This document shows, one piece after another, positions 14,427 through 23,166 of a stretch of 55,184 bases of DNA. Position numbers and translations under genes: made by a program. This stretch comes from Leptospira sp. WS60.C2 (lineage in GTDB: Bacteria; Spirochaetota; Leptospiria; Leptospirales; Leptospiraceae): the NCBI RefSeq assembly GCF_040833955.1, contig NZ_CP162136.1, positions 1 through 55,184 on the forward strand, read 5' to 3'. Numbering within the stretch: the stretch's first letter is position 1; every line of letters begins with the position of its first letter. The notes below the pieces were generated by a model that worked only from the letters and a program-made list of their open reading frames with translations, did no database searches and was not told where the DNA came from.

Positions 14427-16304
14427 ATGATCCGAAAGGTTTTGAAACAGATTCTATGGCTACTAATTGCATTTTTTTCCATCATTAGTTGCACATCAAA
14501 ATTACCAGAAAGGCCTATCATCCAATATAGTTTTCAGAATTTAACCTTAGAGCAAGTGCTAAACGACGAAGTGGAATGGTCCAAACCAGAGGAATTGAGA
14601 TACAATTTTGGATATTGGAAACGATTTGTTTGGGTTAAGTTCGAACTGATCAATCCTTCCGAATCTCCTTCTCATTATATTTTAGATATCGAATCACCAT
14701 GGGTCGATGAAGTGGTATTGGCATGGAAGTTTCTCGGTAAAGTGGAAACAACTGTCTTTCGGGGAACGGATTCTCATGCACTGAAAGAAATCCCACACCG
14801 AAACCCAGTCTTTTCCCTCGATTTGTCACCGAATGAAAAAAGGACTGTTTACTTAAAAATAGCAAATGTTGGGATCCTGTCGGCACCTCTCAGAATCTGG
14901 ACACGGAATTCCTTCCTTGACCGAGTGGAAAGAGATTACATTGCCAATGGAATTTATTTTGGAATCATTTCTGCCTTATTACTCTATAACCTTCTCATTT
15001 TTATCAGTGTAAAAGAGAAGGCGTATCTTTTCTATTGTCTGTATCTAACAACACTTCTCGTCAACTATGCACTGCTTGGTGGATTCTTTAAACAATTGTT
15101 AATACCTGAATCAACTCTGAATGTGAAACCTTATTTGTATACCTCAGTCAATGCATCTCTTTTGTTTGTTGGCCTCTTTTCATTAACATTTCTCAATTTG
15201 AAAACTTTACATCCTAAATTGGATCGATTGATTTTGGGAAGTGCTGTGGCAATCGGAGTGTATTCTGTTTTTTCTTTTCTGATTCCTTACCATTGGATGG
15301 AAATTTCTTTTATCTATACGTTCCCTTATTTCATTCTCTTGTTAGTCTCTGCCGGAATTTACTCCTATTGGAAGGGAGTGAAGTCTTCACTCTTTTTTGT
15401 TTCGGCTTGGGTGACATTATTTGTGGGAGTCATAGTGGATTCTTTAACAAAGGCTTCCATCCTACCAACCACTACGTTTGGACGGTATGGTGTTCAAATT
15501 GGGACCGCATTTGAAGTTGTTTTGTTTTCTTTGGCTCTTGGAAGAAGACTACGATTTTTATTAGAGGAAAATTTAGCATCTCAAAACCAGTTATCTGCCA
15601 TTCGAAAAGATTTAGAAGTTGCTCGCCGAATCCAAATGAGGATTTTGCCTGCGGAAGTACCAAAGTCGGAGCATATATCCGCCATTGTTTCTTACCTACC
15701 TCTCTATGATATCGGAGGTGATTTTTATGATTACTTCGAAACAAATGGGAACGAATTAGGAATTGTCATTGCTGATGTGACGGGTCATGGTGTGAGTGCA
15801 GCTCTTGATTCCTCTACTGTTAAAATCGCATTTCGTAACGCAAAGGAATATCTAAGTTCTCCAAACGAGCTCATAACGTCGATGAATCATTTTTTGTGCA
15901 CAAGCTTAAACGCTCGTTTTGTGAGCGCAGGGTACTTCTATTTTGATTTTCACAACATGAAATTAAAATTCAGTTCGGCAGGGAACCCTCCCTTGATATT
16001 GATCCGAAATCAAAAAATCGTGAGTTACGAATGTCCAGGATTATTGTTAGGTGTAAGACCTGACTATTTATATGAACAAAATGAATTACAATTGGAAAAG
16101 GGGGATCGTTTCCTCATTTTTACAGATGGATTGTATGAAAATCTTAAGCCAAATGAAGAGCCATACTCCATACTGTTTCCTGAAATTGAGCCAATGATTG
16201 GGATGGATCAGGATCAATTTCACAAAAAACTATTAGAACGTTTGTCGCAACTTAGAATGAATGTAAAGGATGATATCACACTGATTTCTCTTGATATTCT
16301 GTAG
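14427..16304 (+). CDS. 7TM sensor with SpoIIE-type PP2C phosphatase domain
   Basis: This 625-residue membrane protein starts with a lipoprotein-like signal (FFSIISC). A periplasmic 7TMR-DISM extracellular domain follows (about residues 25-170: RFVWVKFELINPS, LDIESPWVDEV, RTVYLKIAN). Seven membrane helices occupy about 175-375. The cytoplasmic part begins with a short coiled linker (LEVARRIQMRILP) and ends in a SpoIIE/RsbU-type phosphatase with the metal-binding acids in DIGGDFYDYF (near 430) and ADVTGHGVSAA (near 449), and LIFTDGLYE. Such proteins usually dephosphorylate anti-sigma-factor antagonists. No partner-switching gene is next to it. Confidence 0.85.
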   Translation: MIRKVLKQILWLLIAFFSIISCTSKLPERPIIQYSFQNLTLEQVLNDEVEWSKPEELRYNFGYWKRFVWVKFELINPSESPSHYILDIESPWVDEVVLAWKFLGKVETTVFRGTDSHALKEIPHRNPVFSLDLSPNEKRTVYLKIANVGILSAPLRIWTRNSFLDRVERDYIANGIYFGIISALLLYNLLIFISVKEKAYLFYCLYLTTLLVNYALLGGFFKQLLIPESTLNVKPYLYTSVNASLLFVGLFSLTFLNLKTLHPKLDRLILGSAVAIGVYSVFSFLIPYHWMEISFIYTFPYFILLLVSAGIYSYWKGVKSSLFFVSAWVTLFVGVIVDSLTKASILPTTTFGRYGVQIGTAFEVVLFSLALGRRLRFLLEENLASQNQLSAIRKDLEVARRIQMRILPAEVPKSEHISAIVSYLPLYDIGGDFYDYFETNGNELGIVIADVTGHGVSAALDSSTVKIAFRNAKEYLSSPNELITSMNHFLCTSLNARFVSAGYFYFDFHNMKLKFSSAGNPPLILIRNQKIVSYECPGLLLGVRPDYLYEQNELQLEKGDRFLIFTDGLYENLKPNEEPYSILFPEIEPMIGMDQDQFHKKLLERLSQLRMNVKDDITLISLDIL

Positions 16305-16397
16305 GGACTCAGTCCAAGAGATTTTCTAAGAAAAAATGCTTTTTTGATTGCCTGACTTTTCGATTTTCCATTTTCTTTTAAAATTCTAGTTTGAACG

Positions 16398-17927
16398 ATG
16401 CCAGTCTACCAAATCCTAAAGGACCCCAAAGAAATCCGTTTTTTTTTAGCAATTTTGGCATTTTCAGTGATCCCACTGATTAGTATAGGTCTCTTCCCTG
16501 ATATTTTTTATAAAGAATATCCGATTGAATCGTTTATCGTATTTCATAACATCTCAGAAATTTTTAGTATCATCGTTTCATTTTCTATTTTTGGATTGGG
16601 TTATTATTCCTACTCGCAAAGTCGTAATGTGCAAACATTCTTTTTGAGTATTGGGTTTTTGGTGATTGGGCTTGTGGATTTTATGCACACTCTGGGTTAT
16701 AAGGGTATGCCAGATTTTGTAACACCTAATTCTGGAAATAAATCGACTCAGTTCTGGCTCATTGCTCGATTTTTTACGGCTCTCACGTTTATCTTAGCGA
16801 TCTTTCTAAACCCAATTAAAAAGTATAGTATAGTTAAAGAGAACTTATGCATTATCTTTTCATTGGTTCTTGTTGGCTTTATCTATTACTTTGTGATCTT
16901 TCAGAGTCATCTGATTCCTGATACGTATATACACGGTGTTGGATTAACTCCATTTAAGAAAAAAGCAGAACTATTCATAATGGGAATGATTCTGTTGGCC
17001 ATTATTTTATATTCAAATTCTAAATCGATCCATTCGCAAAAACAAAGAAAGTACTATTTAGGTGCATTTATTCTTTGTTTTTTCAGTGAACTTGTGTTTG
17101 CCGTATATACAAGTGTCTTCGATGTTTTTAATGTATTGGGGCATATTTACAAAGTCGTAGCCTTTCAATTGATTTATAAAGCAGTGTTTGTTTCGGCTAT
17201 CAATGAACCATATGAAAAATTGATTCACTCCAATACTTTGTTATCAAAAGAAATCGAAGAGAATGAGGAATATGCGAAAGTAATCCAGAAGTCTTTAAAA
17301 GAAAAAGAGAATTTGATCGGTGAAATATTCCATCGAACCAAAAATTCCATTGAGCTTGTGCGTTCTCTGCTCATGATTCAGGCTTCAGGATTTCCCAATG
17401 ATAAAAATATACAGTCGATTGTAGAAGATACTTCGATAAAAATCCAGACCATGTCTCTTGTTCATGATCATCTTTATCAAAATAAAGACCTCAGCGAGAT
17501 TCAAGTTTCGGATTATTTATCCTCTCTATCTGATTTGGTGAAGATAACCTTCCCACAATTTGGAAAGAATATTGAGATTCACTTAGATGTAAACCAAGGA
17601 GTGTTATTGTTAGACACGGCAGTGCCACTTGGTCTGATATTTACTGAGTTATTATCGAATAGCCTTAAATATGCGTTTCCTAATACGGATCATGGTATCA
17701 TCACAATTAAATTTGAAATCAAAGAAAATCGTTCTTACTTCGAATATCGTGATGATGGTGTTGGCCTTCCAAAATCGTTTGATATCAATGAGCACAAAAA
17801 ACTTGGATTGAGTTTGTCTAAGATTATCGCGGAGAAACAGATGGGTGGGACCTTGAGTATTGATGGCACTCAAGGTTTTTATGTGAAATTCGAATTTCCG
17901 AATAATTTATACAAAAGAAGAGTTTAG
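16398..17927 (+). CDS. MASE3-type membrane histidine kinase
   Basis: This 509-residue kinase has an N-terminal membrane sensor of the MASE3 type (about residues 10-280, with the signature HTLGYKGMPDFVTPNSGNKS). A coiled linker and a HisKA_2-like dimerisation domain follow, in which the phosphoacceptor is the His in IFHRTKNSIELV. The ATPase domain has ELLSNSLKYAF (N box), DDGVGLP (G1) and KLGLSLSKII (G2). There is no PAS domain and no adjacent response regulator. It overlaps the convergent hmuS stop by 4 bp. The signal is unknown. Confidence 0.85.
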   Translation: MPVYQILKDPKEIRFFLAILAFSVIPLISIGLFPDIFYKEYPIESFIVFHNISEIFSIIVSFSIFGLGYYSYSQSRNVQTFFLSIGFLVIGLVDFMHTLGYKGMPDFVTPNSGNKSTQFWLIARFFTALTFILAIFLNPIKKYSIVKENLCIIFSLVLVGFIYYFVIFQSHLIPDTYIHGVGLTPFKKKAELFIMGMILLAIILYSNSKSIHSQKQRKYYLGAFILCFFSELVFAVYTSVFDVFNVLGHIYKVVAFQLIYKAVFVSAINEPYEKLIHSNTLLSKEIEENEEYAKVIQKSLKEKENLIGEIFHRTKNSIELVRSLLMIQASGFPNDKNIQSIVEDTSIKIQTMSLVHDHLYQNKDLSEIQVSDYLSSLSDLVKITFPQFGKNIEIHLDVNQGVLLLDTAVPLGLIFTELLSNSLKYAFPNTDHGIITIKFEIKENRSYFEYRDDGVGLPKSFDINEHKKLGLSLSKIIAEKQMGGTLSIDGTQGFYVKFEFPNNLYKRRV

Positions 17928-18958
17928 TTTTCCATCTTTTTTATATATTGGTTGATCAGTCCAAACCATGTTTTCGATTGCGGAATCCCAGGTTTTCTTT
18001 TTCCGAACATTTGCAAAATTAGGTTTCCGTCTTGGTCAAATATTTCAAGCGAAGACAAAACTCCGTCTCTTGTTGGTTTGTTTACAATCCAACAAGAATG
18101 AATCTGGTCAGTTCTCAGATGTAAATTGAAGTTTGGATCCAATACATTAAACCATGGCCCCATGGTTTCTAATCTTTGGATTAACCCTGTATGAATTTGA
18201 ATCATACCAGGATTTCCAACAAAGATCATGATTTGCTCTTTTGAATGGCTTACTTTTTGAAGAATTTCTAAAAAATCTTCTTTTGGAATGGGGAAAGCAA
18301 ATTTGTCTATAGCCGCTTGTAACGAGAACTCTCTAGAGAAATCATACTTACGAAGAAGGGAAAAAAAATCGTGTGTATCTTCCAAAACACTCCATTCTTC
18401 TAAAAAACTGGGAATATTTTTTGGATCATTGGAATCTTTTTTTTGTATGCGCTCTTCTAATTCACAATGGAAATCTTGGATGTCATCAATGAACTTCTTT
18501 TTAACAAGTTCCCATCCTTCTTTTGAAGAGGTTTCGGTTTTGTAAATTTTGTGAACAGCCTCGCCAGTTTTGTCGAAGAATTGGAAACTTTCTGTAGTTC
18601 CGTCTTGTTTTTTTCCCTCTACATAAAAACCAAATTTCCAATCTTTTAAAAAGATTCTTAAATCTATGTCATCTCCAACAGCTAGTGCCTTTTGTCCATT
18701 CACAGAAATATTTTGATAAACTCCTTTTCGTTCGTGAACACATGATTCATTTCTCGTCAATGCCATTACATAACCTAGATTTGGTGTTTCTTTTAAGAAA
18801 TCTGCAAATAGTGGTTTCAGCAATTTTACATTTTCGCCTATTTTTGTCGCAAGTAGTTCTACTTCCTTTACATTTAGATTTTTTGCCGCGTCTCGAATTC
18901 TGAGTTTAGGCATTTCTAATTGTAAATTTTCCCATTGGTCTTTCAGTGTTTTTTTCAT
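17924..18958 (-). CDS. hmuS: HmuS/HemS haem-utilisation protein
   Basis: HmuS/HemS proteins are cytoplasmic haem carriers or haem-degrading factors that receive haem from the ABC importer. The 344-residue protein shows the duplicated fold of the family: a first half with RIRDAAKNLNVKEVELLA, LGYVMALTRNESCVHERKG and FQFFDKTGEAVHKIY, and a second half with MIFVGNPGMIQIHTGLIQRL, FNLHLRTDQIHSCWIVNKPT and LEIFDQDGNLILQMFGKR. Its ATG overlaps the hmuV stop, making it the last gene of hmuTUVS. No heme oxygenase gene is in the window, so iron release may depend on this protein or on chromosomal genes. Confidence 0.88.
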   Translation of the reverse strand: MKKTLKDQWENLQLEMPKLRIRDAAKNLNVKEVELLATKIGENVKLLKPLFADFLKETPNLGYVMALTRNESCVHERKGVYQNISVNGQKALAVGDDIDLRIFLKDWKFGFYVEGKKQDGTTESFQFFDKTGEAVHKIYKTETSSKEGWELVKKKFIDDIQDFHCELEERIQKKDSNDPKNIPSFLEEWSVLEDTHDFFSLLRKYDFSREFSLQAAIDKFAFPIPKEDFLEILQKVSHSKEQIMIFVGNPGMIQIHTGLIQRLETMGPWFNVLDPNFNLHLRTDQIHSCWIVNKPTRDGVLSSLEIFDQDGNLILQMFGKRKPGIPQSKTWFGLINQYIKKMEN

Positions 18959-19734
18959 ATTGTCTCTCCAATTTTTTCTGGTATGATAAAGTTTGTATTT
19001 TCGGCTTTTACGATTTTTGTTTTGATGCCAAACGCAGATTCAAGATTTTGTGAAGTCATGACTTCATTGGGTTTCCCTGATCGAAGGATTTTTCCTTCTT
19101 CAAGCAGAGTGATTTGATCTGCATATTGAAATGCTAAGTTTAAATCGTGTAATATTAAAAAAACTGCATATCCTTTGTCTGCCATATGTCTACAGATGTT
19201 TAAAGTTTTGTATTGATTCGGTATGTCTAATGCAGAGACGGGCTCATCTAAAAAGATATATCGCGGAGGCGTTTCCCATATTTGTGTGAGAATTCTAGCA
19301 AAATTAATCTTTTGTTTTTCTCCACCCGATAATGTTGAAAAGTTTTGTTCTTTCTGATTTGTTGAGCTTGTGATCGCAATGCATGTTTCAACAATTTTAT
19401 TGTTGATGCTTTGATTGGTTCCATGGGGATAACGTCCCAGTCTTACTACGTCCTTTGATAAAATTGGAAATTGAATCATCGTCTCTTGAGTAAGAACAGC
19501 TCGAGTTTTTGCCAGTTCCATTTTGGAGAAAGAATTTATGTCCTTCTGATTCAATCTGACATTGCCTGTTTGGATTATTGTATCACCACAAAGTATATGA
19601 AAGAGAGTAGATTTCCCTGCGCCGTTTCGACCGAGTAAAACATGTAACTCGCCAGGATGTATTTTGATGGAAACATCGGAAAGGATTTGTTTGTTACCGA
19701 TGCTGTAGTTGAGATTGGATGCGATAATGCTCAT
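18955..19734 (-). CDS. hmuV: Haem ABC importer ATPase HmuV
   Basis: This 259-residue ATPase of an iron/haem importer has Walker A LLGRNGAGKST (about residues 34-44), the Q-loop region AVLTQET, signature LSGGEKQKINFARIL, Walker B RYIFLDEPVSALD and the H-loop ILHDLN. The insertion before Walker B (ILTQIWETPPRYI) is typical of HmuV, which unlike FecE tolerates a longer loop there. Both ends overlap neighbours by ATGA, so it is coupled to hmuU and hmuS. Confidence 0.92.
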   Translation of the reverse strand: MSIIASNLNYSIGNKQILSDVSIKIHPGELHVLLGRNGAGKSTLFHILCGDTIIQTGNVRLNQKDINSFSKMELAKTRAVLTQETMIQFPILSKDVVRLGRYPHGTNQSINNKIVETCIAITSSTNQKEQNFSTLSGGEKQKINFARILTQIWETPPRYIFLDEPVSALDIPNQYKTLNICRHMADKGYAVFLILHDLNLAFQYADQITLLEEGKILRSGKPNEVMTSQNLESAFGIKTKIVKAENTNFIIPEKIGETI

Positions 19735-20714
19735 ACTATCTGTTTCCTTTTTCGAATTAAACTTAAGAAAAAAGGTGAGCCGAGTAGGGCGGTCACAATT
19801 CCTACTGGGATTTCTGATGGTGCGATGATGATTCTACAAATCCCGTCAGCAATACAGAGTAACCCACCTCCTAAAAAATAACAGGCATATAGTAGATAAC
19901 GGTAATCTTGTCCAATGACAAGTCTTACGATATGGGGAACAGCTAGTCCTACAAAACCCATGTTTCCTACAATGGAGATACAGGAGCCTACACTTATTCC
20001 AATTAAGATGATTAATATAGTTTTAAGGACTTCTGTGGAGATCCCAAGATGAGAAGCTTCCTTTTCCCCAAGGATCAGTACATTCAATTGACGGCTTAGT
20101 AATGGACTAAAGATCAGCGGAAGAATATAGAAAATAGAAAACGATTGAATTACATTCCAAGAGGATCCGCCTAAACTTCCCATATTCCAAAGTGAAAGAT
20201 TTCTAAGTTGTGCTTCGCTTGCCATGTAACTCAAGATTCCAATGGCAGAAAAACAAATTGCATTTACGGCGATTCCTGAAAGTAAAATCGATTCAATTTC
20301 AGTTCTTCCTTTAGCTTTTGAAATAAAGAAGATGATAAGACAGGAAAGAATTCCTCCAACAAAGGAGAAAATCACGACACTCCATATCGAGTGCAAAAAT
20401 GGGATCGAGTTTCCAAGAACGATTGCCACGGAGGCAAATAAGGAGCAACCGGCAGTGATTCCAATAAGGCCTGGGTCAACAATGGGATTGCGAAAGAGTC
20501 CCTGTGCCAGAGCGCCAGACCATGCAAGAGAACCACCCACAAAGATTCCTAGTAAGATTCGCGGAATCCGAATTTCAAAGAATACTTTTGATTCGATAGA
20601 TTCCAATGTTAAGAGTTCTTCCCATTGGATATGCATTGCTCCTAAACTGGAAGAGAGCAATGCCGATAGAATCGCAAAAAGTATAGAAAGAAAAACAAAA
20701 TTTCGTTTGGTCAT
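19731..20714 (-). CDS. hmuU: Haem ABC importer permease HmuU
   Basis: This 327-residue FecCD-family permease has about ten membrane helices. Family blocks are ESKVFFEIRIPRILLGIFVGGSLA, GALAQGLFRNPIVDPGLIGI, GKEEASHLGIS-like (LGEKEASHLGIS), the SCISIVGNMGFVGLAVPHIVRL coupling region and EIPVGIVTALLGSPFFLSLI at the end. The ATG at 20714 gives the ATGA overlap with hmuT seen at the other junctions of this operon, so I prefer it to the ATG at 20729. Confidence 0.92.
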   Translation of the reverse strand: MTKRNFVFLSILFAILSALLSSSLGAMHIQWEELLTLESIESKVFFEIRIPRILLGIFVGGSLAWSGALAQGLFRNPIVDPGLIGITAGCSLFASVAIVLGNSIPFLHSIWSVVIFSFVGGILSCLIIFFISKAKGRTEIESILLSGIAVNAICFSAIGILSYMASEAQLRNLSLWNMGSLGGSSWNVIQSFSIFYILPLIFSPLLSRQLNVLILGEKEASHLGISTEVLKTILIILIGISVGSCISIVGNMGFVGLAVPHIVRLVIGQDYRYLLYACYFLGGGLLCIADGICRIIIAPSEIPVGIVTALLGSPFFLSLIRKRKQIV

Positions 20715-21580
20715 TCGATTTGTTTCCACTTTTCATTTAATGTCTTTAAAACTTGTGGTAATCTAGGACCGAAGCCTAATAGAAGTAAGTCGTCCACTAG
20801 GACGATGTTTTTTTCTTTCCCTGCGCGGGTGAATTCGATTCCATTCATTTGCCAGATTGCATTGACGCCTCCAAATCCTTCTGCTGATTTTTCTGGCATC
20901 AAAATGATATCTGGATTTGCTTTTACTAATGCTTCATTGGTGAGAGGTTTATAATCAGAAAATTCTGTAACAGCATTCTTTGCACCAGATAATTCAATCA
21001 TCGCATGTGCTGCAGTGTCTCGTCCTGAAATAAAGATAGAACTTGGGTTTCGAGAATAGAGAAACAAAACTTTTACATTTGTTTTCTTTATTTGCAAAGC
21101 TTGAATTTCTTTCTCAATTTGTTTTGCAAGAATAGTGGCTTCTTTTTGTTTTTGGAGTAATTTACCAACCTCTAATACTCGTTTTATGGGAGTTGTTACG
21201 TTATAGTCATCTTCGAGAAGATAAACGGGTATGCGTGCGTCTTTTAGGTTTTGAATTGTTTGTTTGGGACCTGCTGTTTCCAAACCGATGACCATGGAGG
21301 GTTTAAAGTTTAAAATTCCTTCCGTTGTTAGAGTCCTTTGGTATCCAACGTTTGGCAATGTACTGGCCATTTTGGGATACGTGGACGTGGAATCGACAGC
21401 GACGATGGATTCTTGTAATTGCAGAGCATATAAAATTTCCGTGATGGAACCATTCACGGAAACAATGCGTTCTTGTTTCTCTGAAAACATAGGCAATGTG
21501 AAACAAAATAAGAGAAGGGTCACATAAATGGAAAATTCCAGGCGATGGAATGTTTGGGCGAGAGTTCGAGTAGCGATCAT
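20711..21580 (-). CDS. hmuT: Haem-binding periplasmic protein HmuT
   Basis: This 289-residue periplasmic binding protein delivers haem to HmuUV. After a signal sequence (FSIYVTLLLFCFTLPMFS) come RIVSVNGSITEILYALQLQESIVAVDSTSTYP-type family blocks, NVGYQRTLTTEGILNFKPSMVIG, and a late segment NPDIILMPEKSAEGFGG. The Tyr in VGYQR is in the position of the usual haem-axial Tyr of this family. It is the first gene of the leftward operon, whose start faces two Fur-like dyads. Confidence 0.88.
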   Translation of the reverse strand: MIATRTLAQTFHRLEFSIYVTLLLFCFTLPMFSEKQERIVSVNGSITEILYALQLQESIVAVDSTSTYPKMASTLPNVGYQRTLTTEGILNFKPSMVIGLETAGPKQTIQNLKDARIPVYLLEDDYNVTTPIKRVLEVGKLLQKQKEATILAKQIEKEIQALQIKKTNVKVLFLYSRNPSSIFISGRDTAAHAMIELSGAKNAVTEFSDYKPLTNEALVKANPDIILMPEKSAEGFGGVNAIWQMNGIEFTRAGKEKNIVLVDDLLLLGFGPRLPQVLKTLNEKWKQIE

Positions 21581-21618
21581 GCGGCAAGAATCTAGCTGGG
21601 CTGATTCGTGTCAATAAT

Positions 21619-21686
21619 AATGAGAATGAGACTCAAAATAAATATTGACGTCTGGTGGGGGAGTTCTAATTGAGACTAAGAATCAA
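21619..21686. promoter_or_regulatory. Two Fur-like dyads between hmuT and the receptor operon
   Basis: TGAGAATGAGACTCA (21621-21635) and TTGAGACTAAGAATCAA (21670-21686) are imperfect dyads sharing the word TGAGACT. The second matches its own reverse complement at 12 of 17 positions. They lie between the divergent haem-import operon (start 21580) and the lipoprotein/HmuY/receptor operon (start 21705), the expected place for iron control. That a Fur-family protein binds them is inference. Confidence 0.5.
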
Positions 21687-21704
21687 ATAAATAAGGAGGG
21701 CTAT

Positions 21705-22412
21705 ATGAACCCGCTCCATCCATTTTACAAACTCGGACTGATTGTCTGTGCCTCACTATTACTCTTTCAGTGTGATGATAACGAAGAAAACCAAAATACC
21801 ATCTTCTTAGGTTTGTTAGCTGTAGCTGATGCCAATAAACGGTGTGAACTCAAGATAGATTCATCTTACGTTTCGGGAACCTACTCGAGTTTGTGTAAAC
21901 CGCAAGCAGGTCCCGGTCGTTTTTTCCGTATCGAAGGTATGAAAGCACTTGGTGACAATGGATATTTCTTTTTGTTTTTAGGATACTCACAAGCGCCCAC
22001 TTCTTCGGCTCCTAATGCAGTAGGGCAATATACATTTGCCGCTGGAAAATCTGTTTCAAGTGCAAACCCACTGGTTTGGTTTCGGAATTTAGAATACGGA
22101 AATTACCAAGGAGGACAAACAGACAGTGGTGCAAACCCGACTTCATTTAGTTTCACAACCGAACAGGAGATATGTGTAAATTTTTCTGGGAACGAACAAG
22201 CACCCACAACGAATTTATGGGTAACAGGCGTAAATGGTGCCAATTGTAAAATCTCAAGTACCCTTCAAAGAGAAAATGCAATTGTCAATCATTCCGCTTG
22301 GCCTAACTCAGGGAATGTTCTTTCCACATCTGGTGGAACTTACTTTCGATTTAGCAATTTATCATTGTTAACTGCGACGAAAATTTTCGTTTCTTCCGAA
22401 AGTGTTCTTTAG
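21705..22412 (+). CDS. Lipoprotein of the haem-uptake operon
   Basis: This 235-residue protein starts at an ATG with a strong Shine-Dalgarno (AAGGAGG). The signal ends in LLLFQCDDNEEN, a clear lipobox with Cys near residue 23. The mature protein is rich in Ser, Asn and Gly and looks beta-rich, with four more Cys residues (KRCELK, SLCKPQ, EICVNF, ANCKIS) that may form two disulfides. I do not recognise the fold. Its position just before hmuY and the TonB receptor suggests a surface accessory for haem capture. Confidence 0.75.
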   Translation: MNPLHPFYKLGLIVCASLLLFQCDDNEENQNTIFLGLLAVADANKRCELKIDSSYVSGTYSSLCKPQAGPGRFFRIEGMKALGDNGYFFLFLGYSQAPTSSAPNAVGQYTFAAGKSVSSANPLVWFRNLEYGNYQGGQTDSGANPTSFSFTTEQEICVNFSGNEQAPTTNLWVTGVNGANCKISSTLQRENAIVNHSAWPNSGNVLSTSGGTYFRFSNLSLLTATKIFVSSESVL

Positions 22413-22473
22413 CACTGAATTTGCCGGTATCTTTGCATGTCACCGGCATGTATTTTCAAATAGAGAGATATCT

Positions 22474-23166
22474 ATGTTATTATTGAATCAAATTGAAACA
22501 CGTTTTACAGCTTTTTTTATTTCCATCTTACTAGTCATAAGCTCGTTTAATTGTTCTACCAAACCGAAAACTGAAGATAATTCTGCGGTTTTATTATTTC
22601 TGCTCTCTGGTGAAAATCCAAGTACCCTTCCTTGCACAAATGTACCAGCAAATGCTGTTAATACAATGGGTGCTTTTACAACGGAAGTGAATGCTTCATC
22701 AGCATGTGCTTGGGTGTATGTAAGCCTAAAGTCTAATGGAATTTTATCAGATGTGACTCGCCAATGGGATGTTGCATTCAAACGATATAACGTGGCGACA
22801 AATAGTGGGACGAGTGGGTCCGGTAGTGGTGGAGCTTGCGATTCTGGACAAACTAATTTCTCAAATAGTTTTAATGGTTCTGAGTGTTCTGCGTTAGTGG
22901 ATGTTCGGTTATCGAGCTCTGGTGGAGGTCCCGTCTCTGCTTCCTCTGAAAGTATAAGTCCAGTTATGGCTGCACCGTTAGATTTGTCTCCAATGCCATC
23001 GGGTTATGGAGCATGGTACACTTATTCCAATGGAATTTTGACAGCAAAATCAAAGGTATATATCATTACGGGAAGTGATGGAAGTAAGTATGCATTACAG
23101 TTTTTAGATTATTATAATTCTGCCGGAACTTCTGGTTATCCAAAATTCCAATGGAAAAAATTGTAA
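22474..23166 (+). CDS. hmuY: HmuY-family haem-binding lipoprotein
   Basis: HmuY proteins are lipoproteins that take haem from host or environmental proteins and pass it to a TonB receptor. The 230-residue product has a signal ending in VISSFNC. The HmuY pattern follows: the region near residue 90-110 reads RQWDVAFKRYNVATNSG, and the C-terminus reads KVYIITGSDGSKYALQF, LDYYNSAGTSGYPKFQWKKL. GAGAG precedes the ATG at 22474. Its stop overlaps the receptor start (TAATG), so the two are coupled. Confidence 0.85.
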   Translation: MLLLNQIETRFTAFFISILLVISSFNCSTKPKTEDNSAVLLFLLSGENPSTLPCTNVPANAVNTMGAFTTEVNASSACAWVYVSLKSNGILSDVTRQWDVAFKRYNVATNSGTSGSGSGGACDSGQTNFSNSFNGSECSALVDVRLSSSGGGPVSASSESISPVMAAPLDLSPMPSGYGAWYTYSNGILTAKSKVYIITGSDGSKYALQFLDYYNSAGTSGYPKFQWKKL